Made by a program: the position numbers and the translations under genes. A DNA stretch of 64,000 nt from Pseudomonas farris (GTDB taxonomy: Bacteria > Pseudomonadota > Gammaproteobacteria > Pseudomonadales > Pseudomonadaceae). How positions within the stretch are numbered: position 1 is the first letter of the stretch; each line of letters starts with the position of its first letter. This document shows positions 1 to 7,796 of this stretch, one piece after another. The notes beneath the pieces were generated by a model. The model ran no database searches. It saw only the letters and a list, made by a program, of their open reading frames with translations, and was not told the origin of the DNA. Location of the stretch: assembly GCF_019145235.1 (NCBI RefSeq), contig NZ_JAHSTV010000002.1:434001-498000 (forward strand), read 5' to 3'.

Positions 1-1585
1 CATCCATCTGTTCAAGAATGTTCGAGAAACTGAAAAATCCGCCGTACAGGTTGCCGCCGTAGAACAGGTTCATTACCCGGTCCTGTGAGGGATCGAGCCC
101 AACGCAGAACAAGCCATCAGCCGCCGCGCGCATCTGTCGTTGAAAGTCGCGATAGCTGAAACCGGCCAGGGCCGGGATCCCGCTGCTGCCGCCAGAGCGG
201 AAGTACAACTGCGCTGCGGAGCCGATTGGCTGGGTCATGAACGTGTCTTTGTCCATGATCGGGCCATGGGCGGTGTCGGGGGCGGGTGGAAGCGAGTCGA
301 GCGTTGCACGGCCAGTCGAGGCATCCGGAGGCAGAGTCACCGAGAGGCGGCGACTCAGACGTGACAGCGCATAGACGCCATCGTGGGGTTCACCGCAGTA
401 GCCATCATGAATCGACCTGCAAGGTGCAATACGAGTGACGCCGGCATTGATCAATGTTCGAACGAGCTCGGGTGTTTCTCCCGAGAGGCACATCAGCGCG
501 CAACTTTGCAGTACGGTTCGCCAGGGCAACAACGTCTCGGCGATCAGGTGCCGCGGCACTGGCTTTAGCACAATCGTACGAAACAGCGGCGACGGCCCGA
601 GCGTCTGATCGTGTTCCCAAATGACACGCCATCCAGGGCCGGTCCACACTTGGCCGGTCTGGTTCTTGAAGCTCTGATCCAGCTGCGCCATGGCGGTGCG
701 GGTAGTGATTTCCGACGCTTCCTGATCTGTCGGCACTAACGCCGGCCATTGTGGGGCGCGACGGTTGAGGGCTTCGGCCAGTCGGTTACCCAACTCCTGC
801 ACAACAACTGGATCGTCGCTGTCCACCAACACCCATTGAGGGCTGGAGCAGGCCTGTTGATCCAGTCGACAGACTTCATCTGCCAACGCATCGAGCGCCG
901 AAGAATTCGCTGCTTCAGGTGACAGATAGGCGAAGCTGACCTTGTGTCCCCAATCGATCCAGCGACAGCCGGCCGGGATCTGCTGACGGATTGCTTTGAG
1001 TGCTGTTTCGCCGCCCCAGGCGGATACTCCATCGGCCTTGGCGCAGAGTTGCGCAATGCGAGAAGTGTTCACCGGCAGCACCGCTACGAATTCGGCCAGT
1101 CTGCCGCTGATGTCGCAGCTCACAAGGGCGGCGAGCAACTGCGCGGTCAAACCCTGATCGCTGGAGCTGGGGCGAAGCCAGTTGATGTTGCCGGCCAACA
1201 GGCTTTCGAGTACCGCGCAAAACGCCAGCATCGGCGCGTTGCCCGGAGTGATATGTACCACCAGCCCCAACGGATGCCAGCTTTCGAAGCACGACTGCCG
1301 ATAGTCGATACGCCGCAGCGAACGCGGTTGCAGGCCCAGTTCCCGATCAAGCTTGGTGCTCAGGTTGCTCTGCTGGCAAAAATCGATCAGTCCCTGGTAT
1401 TGATCGTCGTCGAGGGGCAGATCCAGACTACGGGCTTGCAACTGCGTGGCAAAGCGAGCGGCGGACTCGATGACGGTGTCGCTATCGATCGGCGCAGCCA
1501 GCAGGCGGGGCAATTGTTTTTGAAGGAGGTCGAGTGCGCTTTCAGGAGTGATGTCGTCACGCAATTGGCCATTAATCAGGTACAT
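1..1585 (-). CDS. LuxC-like acyl-CoA reductase fused to an adenylate-forming ligase domain (partial)
   Basis: The frame is open from an ATG at 1585 to the left edge, giving 528 visible residues without a stop; the 3' end lies outside. Residues about 1-430 resemble the LuxC fatty-acyl reductase, which reduces an activated acyl group to an aldehyde with NADPH: a GNAPML segment near 115-120, WGGETALKAI near 190-199, and the catalytic cysteine in QQACSSPQ (C246). From about residue 455 a second domain begins with FRSGGSSGIPAL, the phosphate-binding loop of PaaK-type adenylate-forming ligases, followed by FYGGNLYGG. The start is separated by one base from the stop of the upstream LuxE-like gene, so the two are translationally coupled. 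The fusion is unusual, since LuxC normally ends near 480 residues. The reductase call is firm; substrate and product are unknown. Confidence 0.8.
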   Translation of the reverse strand, partial: MYLINGQLRDDITPESALDLLQKQLPRLLAAPIDSDTVIESAARFATQLQARSLDLPLDDDQYQGLIDFCQQSNLSTKLDRELGLQPRSLRRIDYRQSCFESWHPLGLVVHITPGNAPMLAFCAVLESLLAGNINWLRPSSSDQGLTAQLLAALVSCDISGRLAEFVAVLPVNTSRIAQLCAKADGVSAWGGETALKAIRQQIPAGCRWIDWGHKVSFAYLSPEAANSSALDALADEVCRLDQQACSSPQWVLVDSDDPVVVQELGNRLAEALNRRAPQWPALVPTDQEASEITTRTAMAQLDQSFKNQTGQVWTGPGWRVIWEHDQTLGPSPLFRTIVLKPVPRHLIAETLLPWRTVLQSCALMCLSGETPELVRTLINAGVTRIAPCRSIHDGYCGEPHDGVYALSRLSRRLSVTLPPDASTGRATLDSLPPAPDTAHGPIMDKDTFMTQPIGSAAQLYFRSGGSSGIPALAGFSYRDFQRQMRAAADGLFCVGLDPSQDRVMNLFYGGNLYGGFFSFSNILEQMD

Positions 1586-1586
1586 A

Positions 1587-2717
1587 TCAAGCGCCTCCGA
1601 TCAGTTCTGAAGCGGCCATGGCACAGCTGCGACTGGCGCTGGTGCCGGCACGTCCATGCAGCTCGAACCAATCGGTCGCCAGGCCGCATCCGCAACTGGC
1701 GCCGGGGTGCAATATCGCTAGATCGCCCATGACCACGGCATGGGCGGGGCTGGATGAAATGTAGGGAGAGACGAATTCCAGCAAGCCGCGCCGGCCGTAG
1801 GGCTGGACAGTGAAATTGGATGGGTTGCGCACGAAAACCTTCGAATAAATCGGTACATGAAAATGATGGTGGGCACACTGGATATAGGGCACGGCATGCT
1901 CTACGGCACCGTAGCCGTCCCGGCATCGGGACAGGTCGATGCCCAATTGCCGGTTGATTCGGGCATACAACTGATGGAGCGGGATCTCCTGTGCTGCCTG
2001 GGTTTTCCAGCCGCCTCCCAGAAACACCAATGACTGGGCAGGCAACTGCAACTCGGCCTCGCAGGTGTCTTCCATGTGCTGCAGTGCGTGCGAAAGGAAC
2101 GCCGGAAAACCCAGGATGCGAACGGGCAGTCCTTCCTCGGCAAACTCCTGCAAGGCTCGAATTACCCCAAAAAGATCGAACTTGTGACCTTTGCCGGTGA
2201 GGCGCAAGCCGTAAACAACACGGTTGACGGGGGCATAGCTGCAAAGAAATTGATCGGTATAGGCCGTGCCCAAGGTGATAGCCGCCTCGGGCTCATAGCT
2301 CAGGAGCAGGTAATTGCAGGGACTGTCCGGGGTATCCCAGCCGTAGTGCCGGAAAATATGGCTCACCATGCCTTGTGCCGCGGCCATACTGCGCTGGTCG
2401 TACCGCATGCGACTCTTCTGGCCGCCGGTACCGGAGGAGGTCAGCTCCAGCGCGCCTTCGCCTGTGGGGCTGAAGACCAAATGACGTTTGAAGTAATTGG
2501 CGAAAATCGGCGGCAGCCTGGACCAGTCATCCAGTGTCTCCAGGGCATGGGCATCAAGATCATTGGCGTTCAGCCAGCGTTCGTAGCCAGGCGTATGGTG
2601 ACAATGAAACAGGCTGACTTCACCCATGGCCCGGTCGAACAGGCCTTCCGGCACGGAATCAGGGCAATAGGGTTGCCTCAACGCGCAAAGCGCATCGGTG
2701 TGGGGGAGATGGATCAT
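1587..2717 (-). CDS. LuxE-like acyl-protein synthetase
   Basis: This 376-residue protein resembles LuxE, the ATP-dependent enzyme that activates a fatty acid as acyl-AMP and holds it on a cysteine before passing it to LuxC. The adenylation loop TSSGTGGQKS is visible, and a cysteine sits 12 residues from the C-terminus (SRSCAMAASEL, about C365), matching the position of the acyl-carrying cysteine of luminous bacteria. The ATG at 2717 is preferred over a TTG one codon upstream; an AGG lies about 9 bases before it. The gene follows the exporter gene by about 20 bases and is one base from the reductase fusion. No LuxD thioesterase and no luciferase genes are visible, so a role in making a secreted aldehyde-derived metabolite is more likely than light production; that is inference. 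Confidence 0.85.
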   Translation of the reverse strand: MIHLPHTDALCALRQPYCPDSVPEGLFDRAMGEVSLFHCHHTPGYERWLNANDLDAHALETLDDWSRLPPIFANYFKRHLVFSPTGEGALELTSSGTGGQKSRMRYDQRSMAAAQGMVSHIFRHYGWDTPDSPCNYLLLSYEPEAAITLGTAYTDQFLCSYAPVNRVVYGLRLTGKGHKFDLFGVIRALQEFAEEGLPVRILGFPAFLSHALQHMEDTCEAELQLPAQSLVFLGGGWKTQAAQEIPLHQLYARINRQLGIDLSRCRDGYGAVEHAVPYIQCAHHHFHVPIYSKVFVRNPSNFTVQPYGRRGLLEFVSPYISSSPAHAVVMGDLAILHPGASCGCGLATDWFELHGRAGTSASRSCAMAASELIGGA

Positions 2718-2738
2718 CAAAAGACCTATGGTTTGGTG

Positions 2739-3980
2739 TCAGACAGTAAGCGCGATGTGGGAGCGCCGCAAAAACAGTCGCAAGGGCAGCAGGCACAGGA
2801 GCCCCGCGAGACCGGCCATCAGGGCAAAGGCTTCAAGCCTGTCACCGGCACCCAAGGCCGCGATAATCGAGCCGCCAACACCCATTACGGCGATGGAAAT
2901 CATGCCAACCATGGCCGACACCAAGCCTTTGCTGTCGTCGCTGGAAAACAGTGCAAGCCGGTACAGTGCGGCATTGCTCATGCCAAGGCCGATGGCATAA
3001 ACCGACAGACAACTGACCAGCAAAACCGTTGAAGCACCGATGAAAGAGAGGGTGATCAATGCAACGAGCCCGCCGCAAAATGGCCAGAGCGCGTATCGAA
3101 TCAGTTGGGTCAGTTCTGTGTTGGCAATCAGTCGGTTGAGTATCAGGTTACCGAGAATGACTGCCGCAAATACCGGGATTTGCCACAGGCCATAGTGCAG
3201 GGTAGAAAGTCCCTGGCTCTGGACCAGCAAGAGTGGCGCGAGTCCGATCCAGGCAATCAACGGCAGACTCATCAGGCCCAAGGCGATGGTGGCGCTCAGG
3301 AATGGCGGGTTGCCGAGCAATGCCGCGTAGCGGCGCACCGTGCCACCCCACTCAAAAGGCACCGCGGCCAGTCGTTGCCCGTCCTGGCGCAAGGTGCCCA
3401 CGGTTTCCGGCATGAACCAGTAAAGTCCCAGCCAGACCATCGCCCCGCCGACACCCAACAGTAAAAACAGCTCCCGCCAGGAGAGCCATTCCAGCGCCAG
3501 ACTGCCGAGCAATGGACCGAGCAGCGGGGAGAGCAGCGCAACGTTGCCCAGCAACGCCATGATTTTTACCGCATCGGCTTCGCAGAAGACTTCTTGCAGG
3601 GCTGGATAACTGACGGCGATGACAAATCCCAATCCCATGCCCTGAATCAGACGCAAGCCGTTGAAGGCGAGGATGTTTTGTACGTAGAACGCTGTGGCAC
3701 AGGCTAGAGCGAACCCCGCACAACCGATGAGTAACAGCCTGCGGCGACCGAAGTGATCAGACAGCGGGCCGATAAGCCATTGCAGAAGAATGCCGCCAAT
3801 CAAGTAAAGGTTGAAGGCATAAGGAACGTGGCTCGGACTGGCATCCAGTTGACGGGTTACAGTCAACATGGCGGGCATGATCATGTCGCTGCCCATATAA
3901 GTCAGCAGTTCGAAAAGAGTGATTGCAAGGCAAAAACCAAACAAACAATGGGGGCTGATATTGATTAAAGGCTTGAGCAT
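2739..3980 (-). CDS. MdfA-family MFS drug/metabolite exporter
   Basis: A 413-residue, 12-helix major facilitator protein that closely resembles E. coli MdfA along its length. The first helix carries ELLTYMGSDMIMPAM, with E24 and D32 at the places of the proton- and substrate-binding acidic residues of MdfA (E26, D34), and GPLSDHFGRR is the MFS motif A. MdfA exchanges protons for lipophilic cations and neutral drugs. The start ATG follows a CAGGG ribosome site by about 6 bases. As first gene of an operon with acyl-activating and acyl-reducing enzymes it may export the product of that pathway or give self-protection, which is inference from context. Confidence 0.85.
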   Translation of the reverse strand: MLKPLINISPHCLFGFCLAITLFELLTYMGSDMIMPAMLTVTRQLDASPSHVPYAFNLYLIGGILLQWLIGPLSDHFGRRRLLLIGCAGFALACATAFYVQNILAFNGLRLIQGMGLGFVIAVSYPALQEVFCEADAVKIMALLGNVALLSPLLGPLLGSLALEWLSWRELFLLLGVGGAMVWLGLYWFMPETVGTLRQDGQRLAAVPFEWGGTVRRYAALLGNPPFLSATIALGLMSLPLIAWIGLAPLLLVQSQGLSTLHYGLWQIPVFAAVILGNLILNRLIANTELTQLIRYALWPFCGGLVALITLSFIGASTVLLVSCLSVYAIGLGMSNAALYRLALFSSDDSKGLVSAMVGMISIAVMGVGGSIIAALGAGDRLEAFALMAGLAGLLCLLPLRLFLRRSHIALTV

Positions 3981-4033
3981 GGCATCCCTGTTTTACTCGT
4001 GGCTTGAGGGGCTGATTTGTTTGTGATGTATCG

Positions 4034-4062
4034 AGAATAGACATCGATAGCGAACAGCTCAA
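4034..4062 (-). promoter_or_regulatory. Sigma-70-like promoter for the exporter-LuxE-LuxC operon
   Basis: On the minus strand TTGAGC (4057-4062) and TATTCT (4034-4039) are separated by exactly 17 bases, about 55-80 bases upstream of the exporter start. An inverted repeat TATCGA-N9-TCGATA (4029-4049) overlaps the -10 box and could be a repressor site. Motif reading only; no start site is known. Confidence 0.5.
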
Positions 4063-4185
4063 ACACACGATTGAGACTTAAAGCTTCAATGGTTTTCGCT
4101 ATATTTCGATGTGTGGGAGGAAGTTGGAAAGCGATAATTACGGTGGATTAAACTGACAGATTGATGAGAATAGTCATGTACGAAA

Positions 4186-4211
4186 AATGCCCGCTAGAGA
4201 GCGGGCATTTT
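4186..4211 (-). terminator. Rho-independent terminator after the small lipoprotein gene
   Basis: AATGCCCGCT / AGCGGGCATT form a 10-bp stem with an AGAG loop. T-rich tracts flank both sides, so it may also work on the plus strand. It lies about 75 bases beyond the lipoprotein stop codon. Confidence 0.85.
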
Positions 4212-4287
4212 CTTCAGTGGAGCAAAGAATGATTGTTTTCTTACAAGTGAACGGCTGAATAGTCGTTGTTTGCGTCAGTCAGTTGAA

Positions 4288-4425
4288 TTATCGATGTTGA
4301 TAATAACCAGGTCCGCCTCGGTCATAGTGGTGGCCGCCATGCCAGCCGCCGTGGGGGAAAACGATGCAGCCACTCAGGGTCAGGAGCGCGAGCAGGGGAA
4401 TCAGCTGCGTGATTCGACGGAACAT
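4288..4425 (-). CDS. Small His/Gly-rich lipoprotein (45 aa)
   Basis: A 45-residue reading frame whose N-terminus is a lipoprotein signal peptide with lipobox LSGC (acylated C20). The mature part is only about 25 residues and is rich in His, Gly and Tyr (HGGWHGGHHYDRGG), which could bind metal or associate with membrane; that is a guess. The ATG is preceded by GAGGA at 7 bases and the gene ends before a clear terminator, which supports it as a real gene despite its size. No specific function is recognised. Confidence 0.7.
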   Translation of the reverse strand: MFRRITQLIPLLALLTLSGCIVFPHGGWHGGHHYDRGGPGYYQHR

Positions 4426-4582
4426 TTCAAAATCCTCATGGTTATCGCCGCAATGAAGTCAAAACTCTTCATCGGCTGTAACATGAGACCCCGTTTGCAG
4501 CCCCTCATTCCCGCAGTACGGTAGGGGCTTGGTATGCTATCGGATACAAACCGGATACATTTTTTTGGTTCAGGAACCCGCA

Positions 4583-4771
4583 ATGACTCAGTCGCAACGT
4601 TTGAAATACTCGATTCTGATCTCCCTGGTGGTACTGGGGATCATGTTCGGCCTTTCCTGGCTGCAAAATGCAGGGATCATCACAGAGCAGCTGTTCCAGT
4701 ACATCGCTATTGGCGTGGCGGTGCTGGTGGTGGTGATCAATGGCGTAATGCGTCGCAAGGTCAAGCCTTGA
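4583..4771 (+). CDS. Small two-helix membrane protein (62 aa)
   Basis: A 62-residue protein with two predicted membrane helices (about residues 9-25 and 37-54), a short external loop and a basic C-terminus RRKVKP. The ATG at 4583 is preceded by CAGGAAC, a usable ribosome site. The last 11 bases overlap convergently with the end of the Fur-like gene on the other strand. No family function is recognised; it is the kind of small hydrophobic protein conserved among pseudomonads. Confidence 0.65.
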   Translation: MTQSQRLKYSILISLVVLGIMFGLSWLQNAGIITEQLFQYIAIGVAVLVVVINGVMRRKVKP

Positions 4772-5162
4772 GTGACGCCCCCTGGCCGGATTGCTCGCTG
4801 TAAAGGACAGCCGCGGCCTGTGGATGCAGGCTGTAGCTTTTGTCCGGATTGAGAGTGATCACGCCTTCACCGCACAAGCGTTTCAACACTTCACGGACAC
4901 TGAGAAAGGACAGGGGAATGTCCAGGTCCAGCAAGTGGCTGTGCACGCCACGCACTCCCAGGCTGCGGTCGCTTTCGGCGGCGGTCAGCAAGGCGTCGAT
5001 GACTTTCAGACGAATCAGGCTGGTACGCAGGCCAAAACTCTTGAGCAGAAACCTGATCCGTTCGTTGCCGTGGCGTTCGGCTTGTTGATTGAAAACGCCT
5101 GAGCCCAGGGTGCTGGTCTTTGGCGCATGGCTACCGTCCGTTGGCAGTTGCGGGTTGTACAT
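4761..5162 (-). CDS. Fur-like winged-helix protein lacking the dimerisation domain
   Basis: A 133-residue protein whose middle part (about 35-115) has the Fur-family winged-helix DNA-binding fold (GLRTSLIRLKVIDAL, then FLSVREVLKRLCGEGVI). The C-terminal metal-binding and dimerisation domain of true Fur is absent. The ATG at 5162 is chosen because AAGGAG lies just upstream; a longer frame has no such site. The gene is divergent from pvdQ. In P. aeruginosa a Fur-N-terminal-like, iron-responsive protein (PA2384) sits next to pvdQ (PA2385), so this is probably its counterpart and may tune iron-responsive expression. That assignment rests on synteny and remembered similarity. Confidence 0.7.
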   Translation of the reverse strand: MYNPQLPTDGSHAPKTSTLGSGVFNQQAERHGNERIRFLLKSFGLRTSLIRLKVIDALLTAAESDRSLGVRGVHSHLLDLDIPLSFLSVREVLKRLCGEGVITLNPDKSYSLHPQAAAVLYSEQSGQGASLKA

Positions 5163-5313
5163 GCAAAAACTCCTTTTCAGAGCCTGATCCGGAAAAATGT
5201 GATGGGTGCTCTCAATCAATATGACGAACGAGCCAGGCAAATAATGAAGACGCACATGTAGAAAATTTGTCGCGGTTACGTCAGCGGCCCGTGAGCTGGG
5301 CGTGGGGACGTCC

Positions 5314-5336
5314 TAAATTTTTGCTGTTTGCTTCGT
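5314..5336 (+). promoter_or_regulatory. Possible PvdS-type (iron-starvation sigma) promoter for pvdQ
   Basis: TAAAT (5314-5318) and CGT (5334-5336) resemble the -35 and -10 elements recognised by PvdS. The spacer is 15 bases here, one short of the usual 16-17, so this is tentative. It lies about 50 bases before the chosen pvdQ start. Confidence 0.4.
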
Positions 5337-5387
5337 TTTAAGGGGAGGCGCATTGCGTGTCATACGTCTTTTCGATCAGGAGCGAGC

Positions 5388-7733
5388 GTGATTATTTCCA
5401 GGCAGTTAACCAGGTTGAGCCTTGCGGGTGTGTTTCTGGGGCTGAGTCTTGCAGCAAATGCGCGCAGCCAGCCAGAGCAGGCGACGGCCGAGATTCGTCG
5501 AACCAGTTTCGGCGTGCCGCATATTCGTGCCGACAACGAGCGCGGGCTCGGCTATGGCATTGGCTATGCCTACGCTCAGGACAATCTGTGCTTGCTGGCC
5601 AATGAGATCGTCACAGTCAATGGCGAGCGCTCACGGTATTTCGGCCCGGACCAGTTTACCGTCGAAGAGCGCGGGAACCTGGCCAGCGATGTGTTTTTCA
5701 ACTGGCTGAACACCCCCCAGGCCGTCGCCGCTTTCTGGCAGGCGCAAACACCGGAAGTCCGCGAGCTCATCGATGGTTACGTGGCGGGTTACAACCGTTC
5801 GCTGACAGAGCGTCGAGCGCAGGGTTTGCCGCAGCAATGCCAGGGTGAATGGGTGCGCGCGATTACCGCGCAGGACCTGGTCAAGTTGACCCGGCGTCTA
5901 TTGGTCGAAGGCGGCGTAGGGCAGTTTGCCGAAGCATTGGCCGGCGCTACCCCGCCGAAAACCGTTGCCCATGTGGCGGGCGAACCGGTGTCGTTCCAAC
6001 TGGCGGCTTCGCGCATGCAACGCTTCGCTCTGGATCGCGGCAGCAATGCCGTGGCGGTCGGCAGCGAGCGTTCGTTCAACGGTCGCGGGATGCTGCTGGC
6101 CAATCCGCACTTTCCGTGGGGCGGTGGGATGCGTTTCTATCAGATGCACCTGACCATTCCCGGCAAACTGGATGTGATGGGCGCCGCATTGCCCGGCTTG
6201 CCCATGATCAATATTGGTTTCAACCAGCACCTGGCATGGACCCACACGGTGGATTCGTCCAAGCACTTCACACTGTATCGCCTGCAACTCGATCCCAAGA
6301 ATCCGACCCGTTACCTGCTGGATGGTCAGTCCTTGCCGATGAAAAAGCAGACGCTGGCAGTGAACGTGAAGCAAGCCGATGGCCAGACCCGGCAGATCTC
6401 CCATGTGGTCTACAGCTCGCAATTTGGCCCGATTGTGCAATGGCCCGGCAAGCTGGACTGGAACAACCAGTTCGCCTACAGCCTGCGCGATGCCAACCTG
6501 GAGAACGACCGGGTCTTGCAGCAGTGGTATGCGATGAACCGTGCCGTCAGCCTCAAGGATTTGCAGGCATCGGTGCACAAGATTCAGGGGATCCCGTGGG
6601 TCAATACCCTGGCGGTGGACGATCAGGGGCAGACGCTTTACATGAACCTGTCGGTGGTGCCGAACGTCAATGCCGACAAGCTGGCCAAGTGCAGCGATCC
6701 GCGGGCCGGATTACAGATGATCCTGCTCGACGGTTCCAACAGCGCCTGTGCCTGGGACATCGACCCGCACGCTGCGCAAAAAGGTATTTATGCGGCAGAC
6801 AAGTTGCCGCAACTATTGCGCAAAGACTTTGTGCAACATTCCAATGACTCGGCCTGGATGGCCAACCCGGCACAACCGCTTACCGGTTTCTCGCCGTTGA
6901 TCAGTCAGGACAATCAGCCGTTGGGGCTGCGTTCGCGTTTTGCACTGGAGCGTCTGGGCACCTTGAGCAAGGCCGGCCTTGTCGCTGCGGCCGATCTGCA
7001 ACACATGGTGATGGACGATCAGGTGTATCAGGCGGCCCAAGTGATGCCGGATCTGCTGCAATTCTGTGCCGCGGATCTCGGCGCCGATGCGCCAACGCTT
7101 ACGCCGCTGTGTGCCAGCCTCAAGGCCTGGGATCGCCGGGTGAATCTGGACAGTGGACTGGGCTTTGTGCATTTTCAGAATGTCATGGTGCCGTTACAGC
7201 AAATCCCTGGCATCTGGCGTGTGAAGTTCGATCCGAAGGATCCGCAACACACACCACGTGGCCTGGCAATTGAACAGCCAGATGTCGCCAAAGCGATTCG
7301 GGCGGCGATGCTGGCTTCGGTTGAACAGGTAAAAACCCTTGGCCTGAAAGCCGATAGCCGCTGGGGCGATATCCAGGTGGTCAGCAGCGGCGGGCAGCAA
7401 ACGCCGATCCACGGCGGGCCGGGCACGCTGGGTGTGTATAACGCGATCCAGAGCGTGCCGAGAACCGACGGCAAGCGCGAAGTCGTCAGTGGCACCAGCT
7501 ATTTACAGGTGGTGACTTTCGATGACAAGGGGCCACAGGCTCAGGGCTTATTGGCATTCTCGTTGTCCAGTGACCCGGCGTCGAAGTACTCCCGGGATCA
7601 GACACTGGCCTTTTCGAAGAAACAGTTGAGTGTGCTGCCGTTCACCGAGCAGCAGATCACGTCCGATCCGCAGTACCAGGCTCAGACGATTCGCGAGCAG
7701 GATGAAAAAGCAGGGAAGATCGCCGCGCAGTAA
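5388..7733 (+). CDS. pvdQ: PvdQ acyl-homoserine lactone / pyoverdine acylase
   Basis: A 781-residue Ntn-hydrolase of the penicillin acylase family that aligns along its whole length with P. aeruginosa PvdQ. It is exported to the periplasm, where it removes the fatty acyl chain from the pyoverdine precursor; PvdQ also cleaves long-chain acyl-homoserine lactones. Signs in the sequence are an N-terminal signal peptide (to about residue 26), the alpha-chain motif FGVPHIRA, and the autoproteolysis site DRG/SNAVAVGS, which leaves S219 as the nucleophile of the beta chain (S217 in PvdQ). The GTG at 5388 is chosen because AGGAG lies 5 bases before it; a longer frame from 5328 would overlap the putative PvdS promoter. 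It is flanked by Fur-like and FecR-like regulators, fitting an iron role. Confidence 0.93.
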   Translation: MIISRQLTRLSLAGVFLGLSLAANARSQPEQATAEIRRTSFGVPHIRADNERGLGYGIGYAYAQDNLCLLANEIVTVNGERSRYFGPDQFTVEERGNLASDVFFNWLNTPQAVAAFWQAQTPEVRELIDGYVAGYNRSLTERRAQGLPQQCQGEWVRAITAQDLVKLTRRLLVEGGVGQFAEALAGATPPKTVAHVAGEPVSFQLAASRMQRFALDRGSNAVAVGSERSFNGRGMLLANPHFPWGGGMRFYQMHLTIPGKLDVMGAALPGLPMINIGFNQHLAWTHTVDSSKHFTLYRLQLDPKNPTRYLLDGQSLPMKKQTLAVNVKQADGQTRQISHVVYSSQFGPIVQWPGKLDWNNQFAYSLRDANLENDRVLQQWYAMNRAVSLKDLQASVHKIQGIPWVNTLAVDDQGQTLYMNLSVVPNVNADKLAKCSDPRAGLQMILLDGSNSACAWDIDPHAAQKGIYAADKLPQLLRKDFVQHSNDSAWMANPAQPLTGFSPLISQDNQPLGLRSRFALERLGTLSKAGLVAAADLQHMVMDDQVYQAAQVMPDLLQFCAADLGADAPTLTPLCASLKAWDRRVNLDSGLGFVHFQNVMVPLQQIPGIWRVKFDPKDPQHTPRGLAIEQPDVAKAIRAAMLASVEQVKTLGLKADSRWGDIQVVSSGGQQTPIHGGPGTLGVYNAIQSVPRTDGKREVVSGTSYLQVVTFDDKGPQAQGLLAFSLSSDPASKYSRDQTLAFSKKQLSVLPFTEQQITSDPQYQAQTIREQDEKAGKIAAQ

Positions 7734-7758
7734 TCGCGATAGCGTTTGAGTCAAAAGT

Positions 7759-7796
7759 GAAGGCCGCACCCCGCAAGGGTCGCGGCCTTCAGCTTT
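7759..7796. terminator. Rho-independent terminator after pvdQ
   Basis: GAAGGCCGC / GCGGCCTTC stem followed on the plus strand by AGCTTTTTGG. It lies 25 bases after the pvdQ stop. The right arm overlaps the last codon of the convergent FecR-like gene, so the hairpin may serve both genes. Confidence 0.85.

Larger units (their letters stand above)
3981..4287. other. Non-coding interval between exporter operon and lipoprotein gene
   Basis: No gene was recognised in this 307-base stretch. It holds the putative exporter-operon promoter and overlapping inverted repeat at 4029-4062 and the terminator of the upstream minus-strand lipoprotein gene at 4186-4211. Confidence 0.7.

Noticed and set aside
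944..1732. Long plus-strand frame (262 codons) opposite the LuxC-like gene
   Set aside because: It is the antisense of a high-GC coding region; no ribosome site or family resemblance, while the minus strand has the LuxC motifs.
2076..3032. 318-codon plus-strand frame across luxE-like and mdfA-like genes
   Set aside because: It spans the ends of two well-supported minus-strand genes, so it is not a gene.
1..3980. Bioluminescence (lux) operon
   Set aside because: LuxC- and LuxE-like proteins are present but no luxA, luxB or luxD is visible, and an MdfA-type exporter heads the operon.
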